DNA of 64,000 bases. Source: Mangifera indica (taxonomy: Eukaryota; Streptophyta; Magnoliopsida; Sapindales; Anacardiaceae). The position numbers and the translations under genes were made by a program. Under the pieces are notes generated by a model, which worked only from the letters and a program-made list of their open reading frames with translations, made no database searches and was not told where the DNA came from. The stretch is taken from assembly GCF_011075055.1 (NCBI RefSeq), contig NC_058145.1, positions 16,489,894 to 16,553,893 of the forward strand, written 5' to 3'. Of the stretch, positions 24,001 to 35,958 are shown one piece after another (position 1 is the stretch's first letter; every line of letters starts with the position of its first letter).

Positions 24001-26863
24001 TGGCTTACAAGAAAAGAAGTAAAAGAATAAAATTATACATATATGAAGCTTCTCCAACATCTCAATTCTGTTTGTTGATAGGTGGAGGATTTGATGTTCC
24101 AGTTGGTCTGTGATCCATCAGGAGTGGTGGTAGAAACTACACTTAAAGAACTACTTCCTGCTGTGATAAATTGGGGAAACAAATTGGACCATATTTTGAG
24201 AGTGTTACTTTCCTATATCTTGAGCTCTACTGAGGTATCTTGTTTGTTGCCATTGATTTCTCACTTGTAATTTCACAACTGGTTTGTGATGCTTTTTCCT
24301 CTTCAATGTTTTGCTCTTCAAATATTTTCAGCATTGTCCACCTCTTTCTGGAGTCGAAGGGTCTATAGAGTCACATCTTCATGTTTTAGGTGAAAGGGAG
24401 CGCTGGAATATTGAAGTTCTACTGAGAATGCTGGTAGAATTGCTTCCTTTTGTGCAGCAGAATGCAATTGAGACATGTCCGTTTTCGGCTGCTTCAGTAT
24501 CAGAGGGAGCTTTTCCTAGTTCCTTGCTTGAATTGTATGCCGGGTAAGCTCTGCTTTCTATTCAGTTCTTCTGATTATTTTGTTCATTTCTTGGAGGAAA
24601 AATTATTTGTTCTTTTGAAAAGAAACTACAACATTGAATACTTCTCTGAGATTCTTATATCTGTCTAGGGGACATGTTGAGTGGCCAGCATTTGAATGGA
24701 TGCATGCCAACTGCTTTCCTGATTTGATACAGCTGGCCTGCATGTTACCTCAGAAAGAAGATAATTTGAGAAACCTAGTTACTAAGGTATTTCTGTCTTA
24801 TCGTGCTTTTTTACTTTCCATTGCTTGTCTTCATTTTGTTCTTTGCACTTGAGAATTTTTCTTCCATTTATTGCTAACCTGGAGAATGATGTTGCAGTTT
24901 TTGTTGGCTGTGTCAAAAAATTATGGAGATTCTTACCTAACACACATTATGCTGCCCGTATTCTTGGTAGCAGTCGGGGATAATGCTGATTTGACATATT
25001 TTCCTTCAACCATTCATTCAAGAATCAAAGGTAATGGACTCTTTATGTTTGTTGGTATTGTTTCAGATCTTGTTTTGTTATCTAATTGTTATTTGATTGC
25101 AGGTCTTAGGCCAAAAACTGCTGTGGCTGAGAAACTTGCTTCTATGTGTGTACTGCCGCTTCTCTTGGCTGGTGTTTTAGGCTCTCCTAGCAAACATGAA
25201 CAATTAGCAGACTGCTTGAGAATGCTGTTAGTTGAAGGTGCCATGAAAGAGAATCATTCAGTGAAGTGCAGTGCTGAGATTAATAATGCTGTCCGCTTCA
25301 TCTGGTTGTTTAGTGATGTTCAGCTTTCAGCATTAATTATTTATATTTTTCTCCAACTTATCGATGTATTCTATAATGCAGCACATTTGAAGAATATCAT
25401 GGTATGGTATTTAATATTTTGTGGGAAATGGTCGTCAGCTCCAATGTTGATATGAAAATCAATGCTTCCAATCTTTTGAAAGTTGTTGTAAGTTACACTA
25501 CTATGATGTGTCATTGGCAGTTACCCCTAACATGAATTTTCGAAACATTGACTTCATTTATACCGCAGGTACCATATATTGATGCAAAAGTTGCCTCTAC
25601 TCATGTTCTTCCTGCATTGGTTACTCTTGGGTCTGACCAAAACCTGAATGTGAAGTATGCCAGCATAGATGCATTTGGAGCTGTGGCACAACATTTTAAA
25701 AATGACATGGTGTGAATTTTTTCGGTTTTGACTTAATGTTTAAATTATAATGCAGTCTCTGACACTGCCCTAATAAATTTGACATTGTAGATTGTCGATA
25801 AGATACGTGTTCAAATGGATGCTTTTCTTGAAGATGGATCCCATGAAGCAACTGTTGCTGTGGTCCATGCATTGGCGGTAGCAGTGCCGCATACAACTGA
25901 TAGACTTAGAGATTATATCCTAAATGAGATATGTTCTTGCTTAAGTTTTGTTTTTGTTTTTTATTTTGGTTTCTTTGGGTTTTATTTCTTCTCTTTTTGT
26001 TGTGGAATATATGCATTGTTTCTAGCATTTCAGTGTGTTACTGGTTTCATGTTGTCTAGGTCATCAGTTTAAACTGCTATTTCCTTAGCTTGATATACAT
26101 TTGTTGTCCAAGATATTCCATCTTTCAGCAATACCAACTTCTTCAAGTGATCTTGTGCGTCATCGTGAAAAAGCTAATGCTTACTGTGAATCAATTCGTG
26201 CTTTGGATGCTGCAGGTTTACATCTTCTCAATTATATTTTCAGCATAACAAGTGCAGACGGTTATTTTAATTTGTTCGAGTGAACATGAGCTGTCTTAAA
26301 ATTAGATTAAAGAAATGTAATTCATCAAATTGCATTTCTGAGTTTTTATGTTCATCTTACTTGAGACATTTCTGTTTTACAAACTACATTGCCTTTCTGT
26401 CAACTGCCTTAAAAGCGGATTTGCATTTTCAGTTTTTGTTGTTTTGATGTTTAACTCAAATGCTGTGCTTGTTTTAGATCTTTCTGCTACCAGTGTCCGG
26501 GACTTCCTGATACCTGCCATACAAAACCTGTTAAAGGACCCTGATGCACTGGACCCAGCACACAAAGAAGCCATTGAAATAATATTGAAAGAAAGGTCTG
26601 GTGGAACTCTTGAGGCCATCAGTAAGGTAGTGGGTGCTCATCTAGGGATTGCATCGTCTGTTACCAGCTTCTTTGGTGAAGGCGGGCTATTAGGCAAGAA
26701 AGAAATTTCAGAGCCACTGCCACCACCACCTGAGCTAGTGGAGTCCTCATCCACAGTCACCTTGCCAGTTTCTCCGGCAGAGGATACTAGATTCAGGCGA
26801 ATCATGAGGGTGAATTTCACGGACATGCTCAGGAGCAAAAGAAAGACTGCAGAAGATAAATGA
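18072..26863 (+). CDS. LisH/HEAT-repeat protein, RELCH (KIAA1468) homologue, 20 exons, in-frame TAA
   Basis: Exons: 18072-18270, 19210-19362, 19873-20051, 20560-20667, 22046-22216, 22299-22853, 23101-23175, 23264-23392, 23479-23553, 23653-23862, 24082-24234, 24332-24543, 24669-24786, 24898-25030, 25103-25304, 25382-25487, 25569-25709, 25791-25914, 26099-26215, 26478-26863. All phases join without slippage over 1,181 codons plus the stop, the usual length for the family. Order: LisH motif (residues ~5-40), coiled coil (~70-120 and ~215-300), acidic linker, then HEAT repeats (~460-1100; LPKIVPYVLINHRE, EELAEF-type helices), basic tail. Known animal RELCH links RAB11 endosomes to Golgi cholesterol transport; the plant role is inferred. 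Codon 325 (22461-22463) is TAA between EKYK and EIKAL, where homologues have an acidic codon. Intron 6 is GC-AG and intron 18 is U12-type AT-AC. If the TAA is real, only 324 residues would be made. Confidence 0.9.
20329..20388 (+). other. possible cassette exon in RELCH-like intron 3
   Basis: Sixty bases between a strong acceptor (TTTAATTTCTAG) and a GT donor (ATGCAG|GTCCAT). The frame is phase 0 like the flanking junction, and translates to a stop-free 20 codons beginning KAKKDISLVK. It is not part of the conserved protein as I remember it (FYEE joins directly to VTDQ). Confidence 0.35.
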
Positions 26864-27559
26864 TGTTTTTTTTTTGGTCTCCCAGTTCAGTTAAGCAAAG
26901 ACCACCGTGCCATTATTTCTTCTTTGTTATTTATTGACATTCTTAGTAGATGGGTAGTTTTCTCCAAATTCTTAGAATGCAGATGTGGATCTCAATGCTT
27001 CACCTGAACTTGGCGCCTTCAACTAACTTGGTCATCTTATAAAACTTTCCTAGTAATGAATTATGATTGAGAAACTTGCAATGGCTCAGTCCTATCTTGG
27101 TTGAGAGATGATCAAACCCATAACCAAGTAAATGAATGTTGAACAATTTGCAAGGTGTATTTGGGGTTTGATTCTTCTAAGTTCATATGATCAAGTAAAA
27201 ATATTTTAAAGTCAAGCTGTATGTACATCATGAGAAACATTCGCCAGAAAGTGACAAAGCGAAGGTAGAGTTAGGGTTGGATTCAACTTCAGATGAGTAC
27301 AAACTCGTTTAAGTTTGAGCTCGTTAAGTTTCTTGGTTTAAGTTTGAGCTCGTTGAGTTTCTTTCAAAGTTGTTTTAGTTTAATTCTCTTGATGGCAACC
27401 TAAATGAACTCCACAATTAGCACTAACGTTGAAATACTGTCATCTGTAACCCTATTTACTATTGAATAATTGTATGGCCATGAAAAAGACTCATCTGTTT
27501 ATCATAAATTCTTGCTGCCCCAAGTGTCCACTGTTATGTCTGACTATGTGTTTAAGAGA
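26864..27559. other. 3' UTR of RELCH-like gene and intergenic DNA
   Basis: A T-run follows the stop codon, with several A-rich polyadenylation-like stretches. Two near-identical short direct repeats (AAGTTTGAGCTCGTT) lie near 27313-27355. No gene. Confidence 0.4.
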
Positions 27560-27568
27560 AAAGAACTT

Positions 27569-28523
27569 GGGAGAAGGACTATTTCCCACCCAACTTTTGA
27601 TGCATTTTCAAATTGGCACCTACGGCAGATGAAAATCCAGTTTTCCCACCCGTGACCAAACTGCCGTCCAATTTTTCAGTTAGGGACAGGGGCAAAATCG
27701 TCATTTGCTATTTAAAACCTTAAAACTTTTAAATTTTACCGTTTCCCCCCTCCAGGTTTTAAAAACTAATAACTAACCCATCCTCAAAGTTTGAAAAGTT
27801 TAGATTTCACCCCTGGGGTTTGCTCCTTCTCCGGCCACCATCGACGGCCGACGCATTCGACCGATCTCCCATCTCCGACTACAAAGGACGACGAAGGACG
27901 ACCCTTCATCGCCCAGATTTGGACGACGAAGCGTCGTCCAGATCTGGAAGAACAGACGAAGGACGACGCTTCGTCGTCGCGTCTTCCAGATGCGACGAGC
28001 CACGAAGAGAGAAGAGAAGAGACCTTCGTCGAAGCAGACATCCCAGATCTGGACGACGAGCGACGAAGGGAGGTCTCTTCGTCGCACCACCGCCGTCGCA
28101 CCAGGAGAAGGAGGAGGCCGGTGACGACTCCGGAGAAGACGTCGGGAGATGAGGTTGAAGAATGGGGGTGAAATGCTAGTTTTGAAAGTTATGGGGGGCG
28201 GCTGTATTTTGAAAAATATGGAAACCCTAGGTTTGGGGGTGAAAATGTTAGTTTTTAAAGTTTAAAAACTTTAGGTAAGGTGAAAATGTTAGTTTCTAAA
28301 ACCTAAGGGGGGTGAATGGTAAAACCCTCACATCAATTTTGAGAAATTAAATTAAGGGGTATTTTGGTCATTTCATCTAACAAGGGTAAAATAGACCTTT
28401 TACCCTTATGCAAACAGATATCATCCATTTTAACAGCTCATGGGTGGAAAACTGGATTTTCATCTGCCGTGGGTGCCAATTTGAAAATGCATCAAAAGAT
28501 GGATGGGAAATAGTCCTTCTCCC
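27569..28523. mobile_element. Mutator-like foldback MITE, copy 3
   Basis: 955 bp. Termini are GGGAGAAGGACTATTTCCCA and its complement, with nearly perfect terminal repeats of about 95 bp. It is flanked by 9-bp duplications AAAGAACTT (27560-27568 and 28524-28532). The core (27830-28150) is GC-rich with repeated CGACGAAG/CTTCGTCG, and opens several Arg/Asp/Ser-rich frames on both strands that I reject as genes. Confidence 0.9.
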
Positions 28524-28942
28524 AAAGAACTTTATCCAATTAATGGCACCTTCTTACTTCCAAGATTTTAATGTTGATTGCTCAGGAATGATTATGTTAC
28601 TGGTTTGTTTGTGGCTCCATGTGCCAACTCCCCTACAATTAAAGGAGGATATGAGTCTCCTCACCGATTACCAAACTATGCATCTAAACATTAATGAGGG
28701 TATGGGAAATGCACCACCAAATCCATTCTTGGGATCTTTATTTAGCAGATATGTCCACTGCACATGTCTGACGGGTTTGAATTTTTTGAATAATATTGGA
28801 TTAATATTAATTAAATAATTATTCTATACCGAACCGGGTTAGGTATTCTTTAATCCTTCACCTGGCAAATATCATTTTAACACTTATATTGTGAAACATC
28901 AATGACTTCATTTTGGTAAATTTGAAAAATTACATTTTAATC

Positions 28943-29738
28943 AGCCAAAGGATTTATTCCCACTTAAGTTTTGATACATTTCTAAAATCATACTTATGAA
29001 ATTTAAAAAACTCATAGTCCTATCAATGAACCAACTATTATTAAAATTTTTTGTTTGAAATAGGGATAAAATTGTTATTTTATTAATAATATTAAAAAAA
29101 TATAAAATTCATTACATTTTCTTTCTAAGTTTTAAAAACTAACAACTTCATTTTTACTTAAAGTTTTCTAACTTTAAAAAGTCATGATTTTCCCCCCAAA
29201 CCTAAGATTTTTCTTCACCCTTTCGACCACTATCTCAAAAGCTGACATCCTCTACTCTCAACCCTAAAACATTAGTTAACGTACGATAGGATACAAAGGC
29301 CTCTTCTCTCCAGATCTTTTATTCTCTAACGAAGAGACTATCTCAAATCTCTTCGTCAGAGATGAAGAGATTTGAAGAGGGAAGACATCAATCAATGTTT
29401 TAGGATAGAGATGAGAGGTTGTTGGCATTGGAGATGATAGTTGGAGGAGAGAAAAAAGAAAAACCCCTAGGTTTTGGTTGGCGGTGGATGGGTAATTTTT
29501 CAAAGTTAGAAAACTTAACTTTAGGTAGGGGTAAAATTGTTAGTTTTTAAAACTTAGGAAGAAAATGTAATGAATTTGATATATTTTTAATATTATTAAT
29601 AAGATGACAATTTTACTTTTATCTCTAATAGAAAATTTTAACCCCATTAAGTTATAAGTAGGACTTTCGATTTTTTAAATTTCATGAGTATAACTTTAAA
29701 AACATATCAAAATTTGGGTGAAAAATAGTCTTTTAACC
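28943..29738. mobile_element. Mutator-like foldback MITE, copy 4
   Basis: 796 bp between 9-bp duplications ATTTTAATC (28934-28942 and 29739-29747). Termini are AGCCAAAGGATTTATTCCCAC and ...AATAGTCTTTTAACC. The core contains AAGAGA/TCTCTT palindromes (GAAGAGAC..GTCTCTTC type). Non-coding. Confidence 0.8.
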
Positions 29739-30086
29739 ATTTTAATCTAAAGAGCAATATTCATTTTATTTGAGATGGTTGGTTACATCGGGCCAACCCT
29801 AATTTTTAATTTTTCCAAAAAATGTTATTTTCAATAGTTTTCAACTTTATAATGATATATTATTATATAATTAAATATTATTTTATTTTTAATTTTAAAT
29901 TATTTAATCATGTTAATGTATAAAGATTGTGAATATAATTTTATTCAATTATTTCATACGGCCTCTTTGACTAGTTTGCTTCCTGATGGGCTCATTTAAA
30001 CGAAATGGGACCAATGCTACTAAATTCACCAGGTCCCATCTCATTTAATTCATTTGCTAACTGTGACAGTTGCTTCATTCTTCCTC

Positions 30087-30094
30087 TATAAATT
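30087..30094 (+). promoter_or_regulatory. TATA box of lipid-transfer gene 1
   Basis: TATAAATT in the context CCTCTATAAATTGA, 91 bp before the ATG. The gene at 33819 has CCTCTATAAATTCA at a similar distance, so the core promoter was duplicated with the gene. Confidence 0.6.
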
Positions 30095-30177
30095 GACTAC
30101 TCAGAACCACTATCTCGTCGCCAACCTCAATCAATTTCTACTCTTAGTATCATCAATCAAAGGCTCCTGCATCAACA

Positions 30178-30468
30178 ATGAAGAAGATCAACGCAGCTCT
30201 TTTTGCAGTGTTGAGTCTGGTGGTCACACTCGCACTACTTAAGGAAGTGTATTTGGCGGAAGCAGCATGCAGCGCGACGGAGTTAAGCTCATGTGCACCA
30301 GCTTTCACATCGTCGTCGCCACCTTCGGCCGTTTGCTGCAGCAAGCTCAAGGCGCAGAAGCCGTGCTACTGTCAGTACTTGAAGGATCCAAATCTGAAGC
30401 AATATGTGAGCTCTCCCAATGCTAAGAAAGTTGCCAGTACTTGCGGTGTCACCTTGCCTAAATGTTAA
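30178..30468 (+). CDS. non-specific lipid-transfer protein, type 2 (gene 1 of 4)
   Basis: 96 residues, single exon. The signal peptide is about residues 1-29 (MKKINAALFAVLSLVVTLAL...LAEA). The mature part has the eight-cysteine pattern C-X7-C-X13-CC-X8-CYC-X23-C-X6-C, and the Tyr between the fifth and sixth Cys is the hydrophobic residue typical of nsLTP2. It ends GVTLPKC. Type-2 LTPs are secreted carriers that bind acyl lipids or sterols in a four-helix tunnel and serve cuticle or suberin deposition and defence. It is first in a same-strand array (33819, 35431, 40623); At1g66850 occupies the matching place in Arabidopsis. Its mature sequence is closest to gene 2 (both end ...LKDPNL, CG.TLPKC). 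Confidence 0.95.
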   Translation: MKKINAALFAVLSLVVTLALLKEVYLAEAACSATELSSCAPAFTSSSPPSAVCCSKLKAQKPCYCQYLKDPNLKQYVSSPNAKKVASTCGVTLPKC

Positions 30469-31573
30469 ATCAAAGCTTATTATCATAAGCTTATGCACGT
30501 GAGTTTTATTATGAATAAATAAGAAGTAATAGTAATAGTAATAGTAATAGTAAAGAACGGTGTGTTTTGTTTATCCTTACGTGTACTCCACGTCTCTACT
30601 CACGGAGATGAAATAATATTTAACTGTTTTGTGTTTGTTTATTTACTCTTTACTCTCTCTCTTCTTTTTTTTTTTTGAATTTTTTTTATAATGTAATTAA
30701 ATATTTTATTTTTAATCTAAAATTATTTAATTATATAATAATATATATTAAATATATATATTTATTTATATATTTAAAATTAATATATATAATTTTATTA
30801 TTATTTTTTAGAAGGAGTAATAATTTAATGATCTTAAAAATGATGAGAGTGACTTCGGTGTAAAATTAAAACATTGTTTTAAAAATATTTTATGGTACAA
30901 AGGGAAATGTAACCTTAATTAAATGATGAGATTTTCTTCATATTTGAGATAGATTTATCATTGATCAAGTTGGTCATTTGTGTTTTGAGATAATATTAAT
31001 TTTAATATAATGTTATGTCATTAGTTATTTGAATGAATATCCGTGATTTAATGGTTAGATATTGCCTATAACATTATTTATCGAGCCATACACTAAAATC
31101 ATTAGCTCTTCGTCGAATAGTATAGGTAAGTTTATATTGACACTAACCCTAATAGTGTCGTAATAGACATACCCTAAAATCTCTTGGGTACACCAATGGC
31201 GGATTTTTGCAGCAATCCTTGGGGCTCCTTGTGCTACACCGATGCTCAATTGGTGTACCAATATTGGTTACACAAGTTGTTTGGCTCTAATTATGCTTCC
31301 GCCTGTTTAACAAAGCAAATGGTTGTGCGATTTGTACCTCAGTCTACATCTTAGATCTAATAATACCAATCATAACAAAACTAGAATAATCACTCACACA
31401 GCACAAAAAAGGACACCACGCACCAATAGAGAAATTTGAGGAATTGAGAATACTTAGAATAACTAAAATAATAAAATTATGTATACATATATGTGTATGC
31501 ACGTAGATATTTTATGATGTAATTAGATAATTTTAAATTAATGATAAAATAACACTAAATTATATGATGATAC

Positions 31574-31657
<84 letters not shown>

Positions 31658-32805
31658 AAAGTGTCTACATGTAATATTGCTCCAAAATTAATACATGATA
31701 AATTAATAAGTAATATTATGTGTATCTAATTTGAGTATACAATTACATACATGTTTATAAATATCATTATATGATTAGGTGTTATTTTATATTTATTTTA
31801 AAATTATTCAATTATATAATGACATATATAAATATATACATATTTATATATCTAAAATGAGTGTATATAATTTTATTATAAATAAATGTTTAATTAATTG
31901 GAGGAAAAATTGCTAGTTAATGTCTTTTGAATATGTTTTTAGATAAAGTTTGAGTCAAAATATCTTAACAAATTAAGAGTAATACTATGTTTATATATAT
32001 ATATAAATTAAATATTATTTTACCTTTAATTAAAAATATAAATATATATTTATGTATTTAAAATTGATAAATATATAAATTTATATATTTAAAATATGTA
32101 TATATCATTTTGTTAAAAAATAAAATAAAATAATAATTTAATTATTTTTGTCACTTTCCTCCTTATCAACCTATAAAACGAAGATTAGCCCTTAAGATGT
32201 TTCTATCGATTATAGCAAAAGAGAAATAAGAAAAGAAAATTGTCTATTCAAAATATATTAAAATCTACTAGTTAGTGATGATCGGTATTGATAAATTTTC
32301 TGAAAAAGAAAATAAATTTTACGATTATCTTAACGTGTATCCAAAGGATATATCTTAAGAACAATGCAATACAAAAGATTTAACATTATGATGAATTAGA
32401 AATTGATTTTTATTTTTTTTTTGGCCTTTTCTGCATGGTATGTATGGAATAAGTAAATCTTCTGTTGATTCAAACACACTAAGATAAGCTTGTAAACTAA
32501 GAAAACCAACCGGAAGAAAATGGGTGTTTTCTACAGTTTGGGGTTATGAAAAGACGAGACAGGTGAGGCTTCATCTCGGTTCGGAGAAGGTCCAGCTAAA
32601 TCAGCTTGGAAAATATTTGCGGATAAAATTCTAGATACACCCATAATAACATATATGGGTTTATCAATGAAAACAATGTGCGGCAAGTAGTGGCAAATTC
32701 ATAGATACTACATAAAGGTAAGAATTAAATATAAATATAAATATAAATATAAAAGATTGATTAAAAATAATAAAATATAAAAATAATCAATGCAAAATTT
32801 TAAAG
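30469..32805. other. intergenic DNA of the lipid-transfer array
   Basis: 3' UTR of gene 1 with an (AATAGT)n run near 30526-30553, then very AT-rich sequence with a 77-bp TA microsatellite at 31579-31655. 31055-31260 looks like a decayed unique fragment (GGTACACCAATGG... and ATTGGTGTACC form a short inverted pair). No gene is supported. Confidence 0.5.
31579..31655. repeat. (TA)n microsatellite
   Basis: An uninterrupted TA dinucleotide run of about 77 bases. Confidence 0.95.
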
Positions 32806-33475
32806 ATTATTTTAATATTTTTAATATATTAAATTATAAATTTGTTGAAACCTAAAGATATTAAACTATTAATTTATCAATTCAATAGGGATAACTACTC
32901 ATCATTCAAATCTAATAGAGGGTTAAGTAACCCTCTTTGACCCTTTTAGGTTCGCCGTTAACGTAAAATTTATTTATTATATGCTCCTAACTAAAATAAG
33001 GATAGTGCCGGTGAACAACAAAAACAAAATATGTTATTTTATTAATGTTCAAAAGTAGTCATCACAAATTGTGATTTCTAGCGTTAAATATGCTTAAATT
33101 TTCAAACAAGAAATAGTAAAACATATATATTAAAGGAATTATTTTGATATTTTTAACATATTAAATTACAAATTTTTTAAAACTTAAAAAGATATTAAAC
33201 TACTAATTTGTCAATCTAGTGGAGATAACTACTAATTATTCAAATTCAAGAGAGGTCAGATAATCTTCCTTAACCTTTCCTAGGTCCATTCTGATTGCAA
33301 AATTTATTTATTATATACTCTTAATTAAAATGAGGGCGACTTGGGTGAAAAACAGAAGCAAAATGTGTTGTTTCATTAATATTCAAAATTAGTGATCAGA
33401 ACTTGTGATTTAAAGAGTTAAATATGATTCAATTTTCAAACAAGAAACAGTAAAATATATGTACATTAAAGGAAT
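32806..33475. repeat. ~332-bp tandem duplication, diverged
   Basis: 32806-33137 and 33138-33475 align along their whole length (ATTATTTT.ATATTTTTAA at each start; AAACAAGAAA.AGTAAAA.ATAT near each end) at roughly 80 percent identity by eye. It lies just upstream of lipid-transfer gene 2. No coding content. Confidence 0.8.
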
Positions 33476-33718
33476 TAAAGAGTAATTGGATCCCACAAGT
33501 GGCTTCATTAGTGGGATGACTATAATTTTTAAGTAATATCATACAAATTACCCTTAAAAACATCGAGTGAAAGGTGGTGAGAGATCAAAACAAAAATGTT
33601 TAATTTTCAATCCTCATGAAAGATATGATATTGGAAAATTCCACGAAATTAAATGCAAGAAATTAGAAAAACATGATGGAAACAACAATCTAATCTTATT
33701 AAATTCATCAGCTTCCTC

Positions 33719-33726
33719 TATAAATT
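33719..33726 (+). promoter_or_regulatory. TATA box of lipid-transfer gene 2
   Basis: TATAAATT in CCTCTATAAATTCA, 100 bp before the ATG; same core context as gene 1. Confidence 0.6.
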
Positions 33727-33818
33727 CAGAGACAAATTTAGCCAGAAGCACCATCTCCAAGCTCTTTTATTAATAAATTTCTACTTGTCTTAATATTCAC
33801 CAATTCAAGTCTGAGACA

Positions 33819-34100
33819 ATGAAGAAGATCAGCGTGGCTCTTATGTTGAGTTTGGTGGTGATGGTATTGATTAAGGAAGTGCATGTTGCAGAGGCAGCAT
33901 GCAACCCAATGGAGTTGACATCATGCGCCTCATCGGTGGGTTCTGCAGGAAAACCGTCCCGTGCTTGCTGCAGCAAGCTGAGGAAACAGAAGTCATGCCT
34001 TTGTGGGTACCTCAAGGACCCAAATCTGAGGAAATATGTCAACATTCCCGATGCTAGAAAGGTTGCCGGTGCATGCGGTATTACGTTGCCTAAATGTTAA
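33819..34100 (+). CDS. non-specific lipid-transfer protein, type 2 (gene 2 of 4)
   Basis: 93 residues, single exon. The signal peptide (MKKISVALMLSLVVMVLIKEVHVAEA) shares MKKI..AL and the EA-AC cleavage context with gene 1. The mature part is C-X7-C-X13-CC-X8-CLC-X23-C-X6-C, with Leu between the fifth and sixth Cys, and ends GITLPKC. All eight cysteines are present, so it should fold and be secreted. Together with gene 1 it forms one of the two sequence pairs in the array, separate from the pair at 35431 and 40623. Substrate lipid unknown. Confidence 0.95.
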   Translation: MKKISVALMLSLVVMVLIKEVHVAEAACNPMELTSCASSVGSAGKPSRACCSKLRKQKSCLCGYLKDPNLRKYVNIPDARKVAGACGITLPKC

Positions 34101-35340
34101 TTAATCGAAGCTTTTTTATTAGCAGTTTATGTTATTAATGAATAAGGAGTTTGCATAAAGCATGGTATGTTTTCCATATGAATAAAACTATATATACTTA
34201 CAAATTTTATAAGCTTATTCATGCAAACTGAGATGATAACATATATGTAAAAGGATGATATAATTATTTATCTTTTTGTTTTATTTTATTTTAAAATCAC
34301 TCAATTATATATTGTCATATTAAATTATATATCCAGAAGCAACTCAGGTATCTAGTTAAGGGCTCTTGATACACAAACTTTATTCCAGCCCACACTCTTA
34401 TCTAACTAACACACATGGAGGAGGCGGTCATGGGTCAAAAAAGAAGAGAAAAAAGAAGGGAATATTTTTGAAGAATAAAGATTGCAGCACCATTAAGATA
34501 TCGATCCATGGGCTTGAAATACTTATTTTTGACGGAATTTGATTACGATGAATGAAAGGAATCTATACTTTCACCTGAAGAAGGTTAAGTAAATGAATAT
34601 GATACCCTAAGGATAATTTAAGTGGTAAAAAATAGGGTATACAAACAAGATAAATTTACTAAAGTCAAATTTTTGACTTATTTAATATAGTGATTATGGA
34701 ACTAATCCCAAAGTAAAGGTTCGTCTATTATAGAAAAAAAAGGATATAACCCATCATTTTATTTTATTTTTACGTTCGATTTTTCATATTTTATTAGCTT
34801 GATTTTCGTTATCACATAACCATTATAATTTTCCGCCATAAGTGATATCTAATAAAATTTTAAAAGAAAAGTTCTCATTTATTTTAAAATTTTATAAAAA
34901 TTAAAAATTTATAAAAATCAATTTAAGTGAACCAACTCACCAAAAAGCCCATAGTAACATGATGCAGAATGCTATGAGTTGTGGCCCAATCTTTAGCTTT
35001 GAGACAGTGTCTTGTCAAAACCCACTATTCGATGGGTCTTGACAGGCCACAACATGGCTCGTTGCACAATGAATTACACCAAATTAGGCATGTCCCAAAC
35101 CTATTGTGGCGACAATGCTATAACTAAACCAAATGCATCTTAATTACGACCCAAAATGTATTGGCAGACTCACAAGATATACCTACCATATATTTCACCA
35201 CCATTACAAATCCAAAATTTCCTTATTTAACCACTACTCAATGACCAACACTTGTTCCATGTATAATCACAAGAAAAAGATACCTTATTTAAAACTCTAA
35301 ATCTGTTGGCGGGCTCACAGGAATTATTTCAATACCATCA
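34101..35340. other. intergenic DNA between lipid-transfer genes 2 and 3
   Basis: 3' UTR of gene 2, then AT-rich DNA. A short inverted pair (TGTCAAAACCCA ... TGGGTCTTGACA) lies at about 35014-35044. The block from about 35235 is promoter shared with gene 4 (ACTTGTTCCATGTATAA). No gene. Confidence 0.45.
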
Positions 35341-35352
35341 TCTCAACCCATC

Positions 35353-35360
35353 TATAAATT
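35353..35360 (+). promoter_or_regulatory. TATA box of lipid-transfer gene 3
   Basis: TATAAATT in CAACCCATCTATAAATTCT, nearly the same as the block before gene 4 (CAACCCATTTATAAATTCT at 40540). The two genes therefore share a duplicated promoter. Confidence 0.6.
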
Positions 35361-35430
35361 CTAGCTTAGTTAAGCTATCTCTCACCTATCAATATAGATA
35401 GCAATAGTGCAAGCAATTCAATTCAAGAAA

Positions 35431-35733
35431 ATGAGGAGGGTTTGTGGTGATTTCTTCATGGTGGTGGCCATGTTGGTTGTTTTGTTGATGGCTTCTAAGG
35501 AGGTGTGTGTCATGTCCCAGCAGGGATGCGATATCACGAAGTTGATGCCATGTTTATCTGCAGTGATAACCCCGGCTCAGCCGACAGAACTTTGTTGCAA
35601 GAAATTGGAGAGTCAAAAACAATGCTATTGTAAATTCATAAAAGACCCAGCTTTCAGTCGTTTTGCTATTGCTATCCCTGTAGTAACTCAAAAGTTATCC
35701 ACCGCGTGTGGTATTAAGATGCCCAAGTGTTAA
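35431..35733 (+). CDS. non-specific lipid-transfer protein, type 2 (gene 3 of 4)
   Basis: 100 residues from the ATG at 35431 (MRRVCGDFFMVVAMLVVLLM). This start is chosen because the paralogue at 40623 begins at the same place (MSRFCCDLVLVVSMLVV) and no ATG lies upstream in frame. The signal peptide ends about VCVMSQ. Cysteine pattern is C-X7-C-X13-CC-X8-CYC-X25-C-X6-C, two residues longer than usual between the sixth and seventh Cys. An extra pair of Cys sits inside the signal region. Ends GIKMPKC. Secreted lipid carrier as for gene 1. Confidence 0.93.
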   Translation: MRRVCGDFFMVVAMLVVLLMASKEVCVMSQQGCDITKLMPCLSAVITPAQPTELCCKKLESQKQCYCKFIKDPAFSRFAIAIPVVTQKLSTACGIKMPKC

Positions 35734-35949
35734 TCAGTTTCCTGTTCATCAATGGCAAATCTTAAAGGAGTTTATTGTTTTTTAATAATAATATAATATC
35801 ATTTTTCAATATGAATATTATCATCAATATTATTCTATTAATGTTTTTCTTTATAAATTTATAGTGCTAAAAACCGAAAGTATAAATATGTGTAATGCAC
35901 TCACTATATTCATTTTGCTTTTTATTAATAAAATAAAGAGGAAAATTAA
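35734..35949. other. 3' UTR of lipid-transfer gene 3
   Basis: AT-rich, non-coding. It is partly similar to the stretch after gene 4 (TTCAATTTAGAGGATTTCATCAAT... type wording near 40081 and 40960). Confidence 0.4.
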
Positions 35950-35958
35950 TTAAAATAA

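Noticed and set aside
27784..28171. Overlapping Arg/Asp/Ser-rich reading frames on both strands
   Set aside because: They lie in the GC-rich CGACGAAG core of a foldback element with perfect 9-bp flanks. All frames are open only because the repeat lacks stop codons.
28408..28818. 136-codon plus-strand frame (MQTDIIHFNSSWVENWIF...)
   Set aside because: Starts inside the right arm of foldback copy 3 and runs into the flank; no domain recognised.
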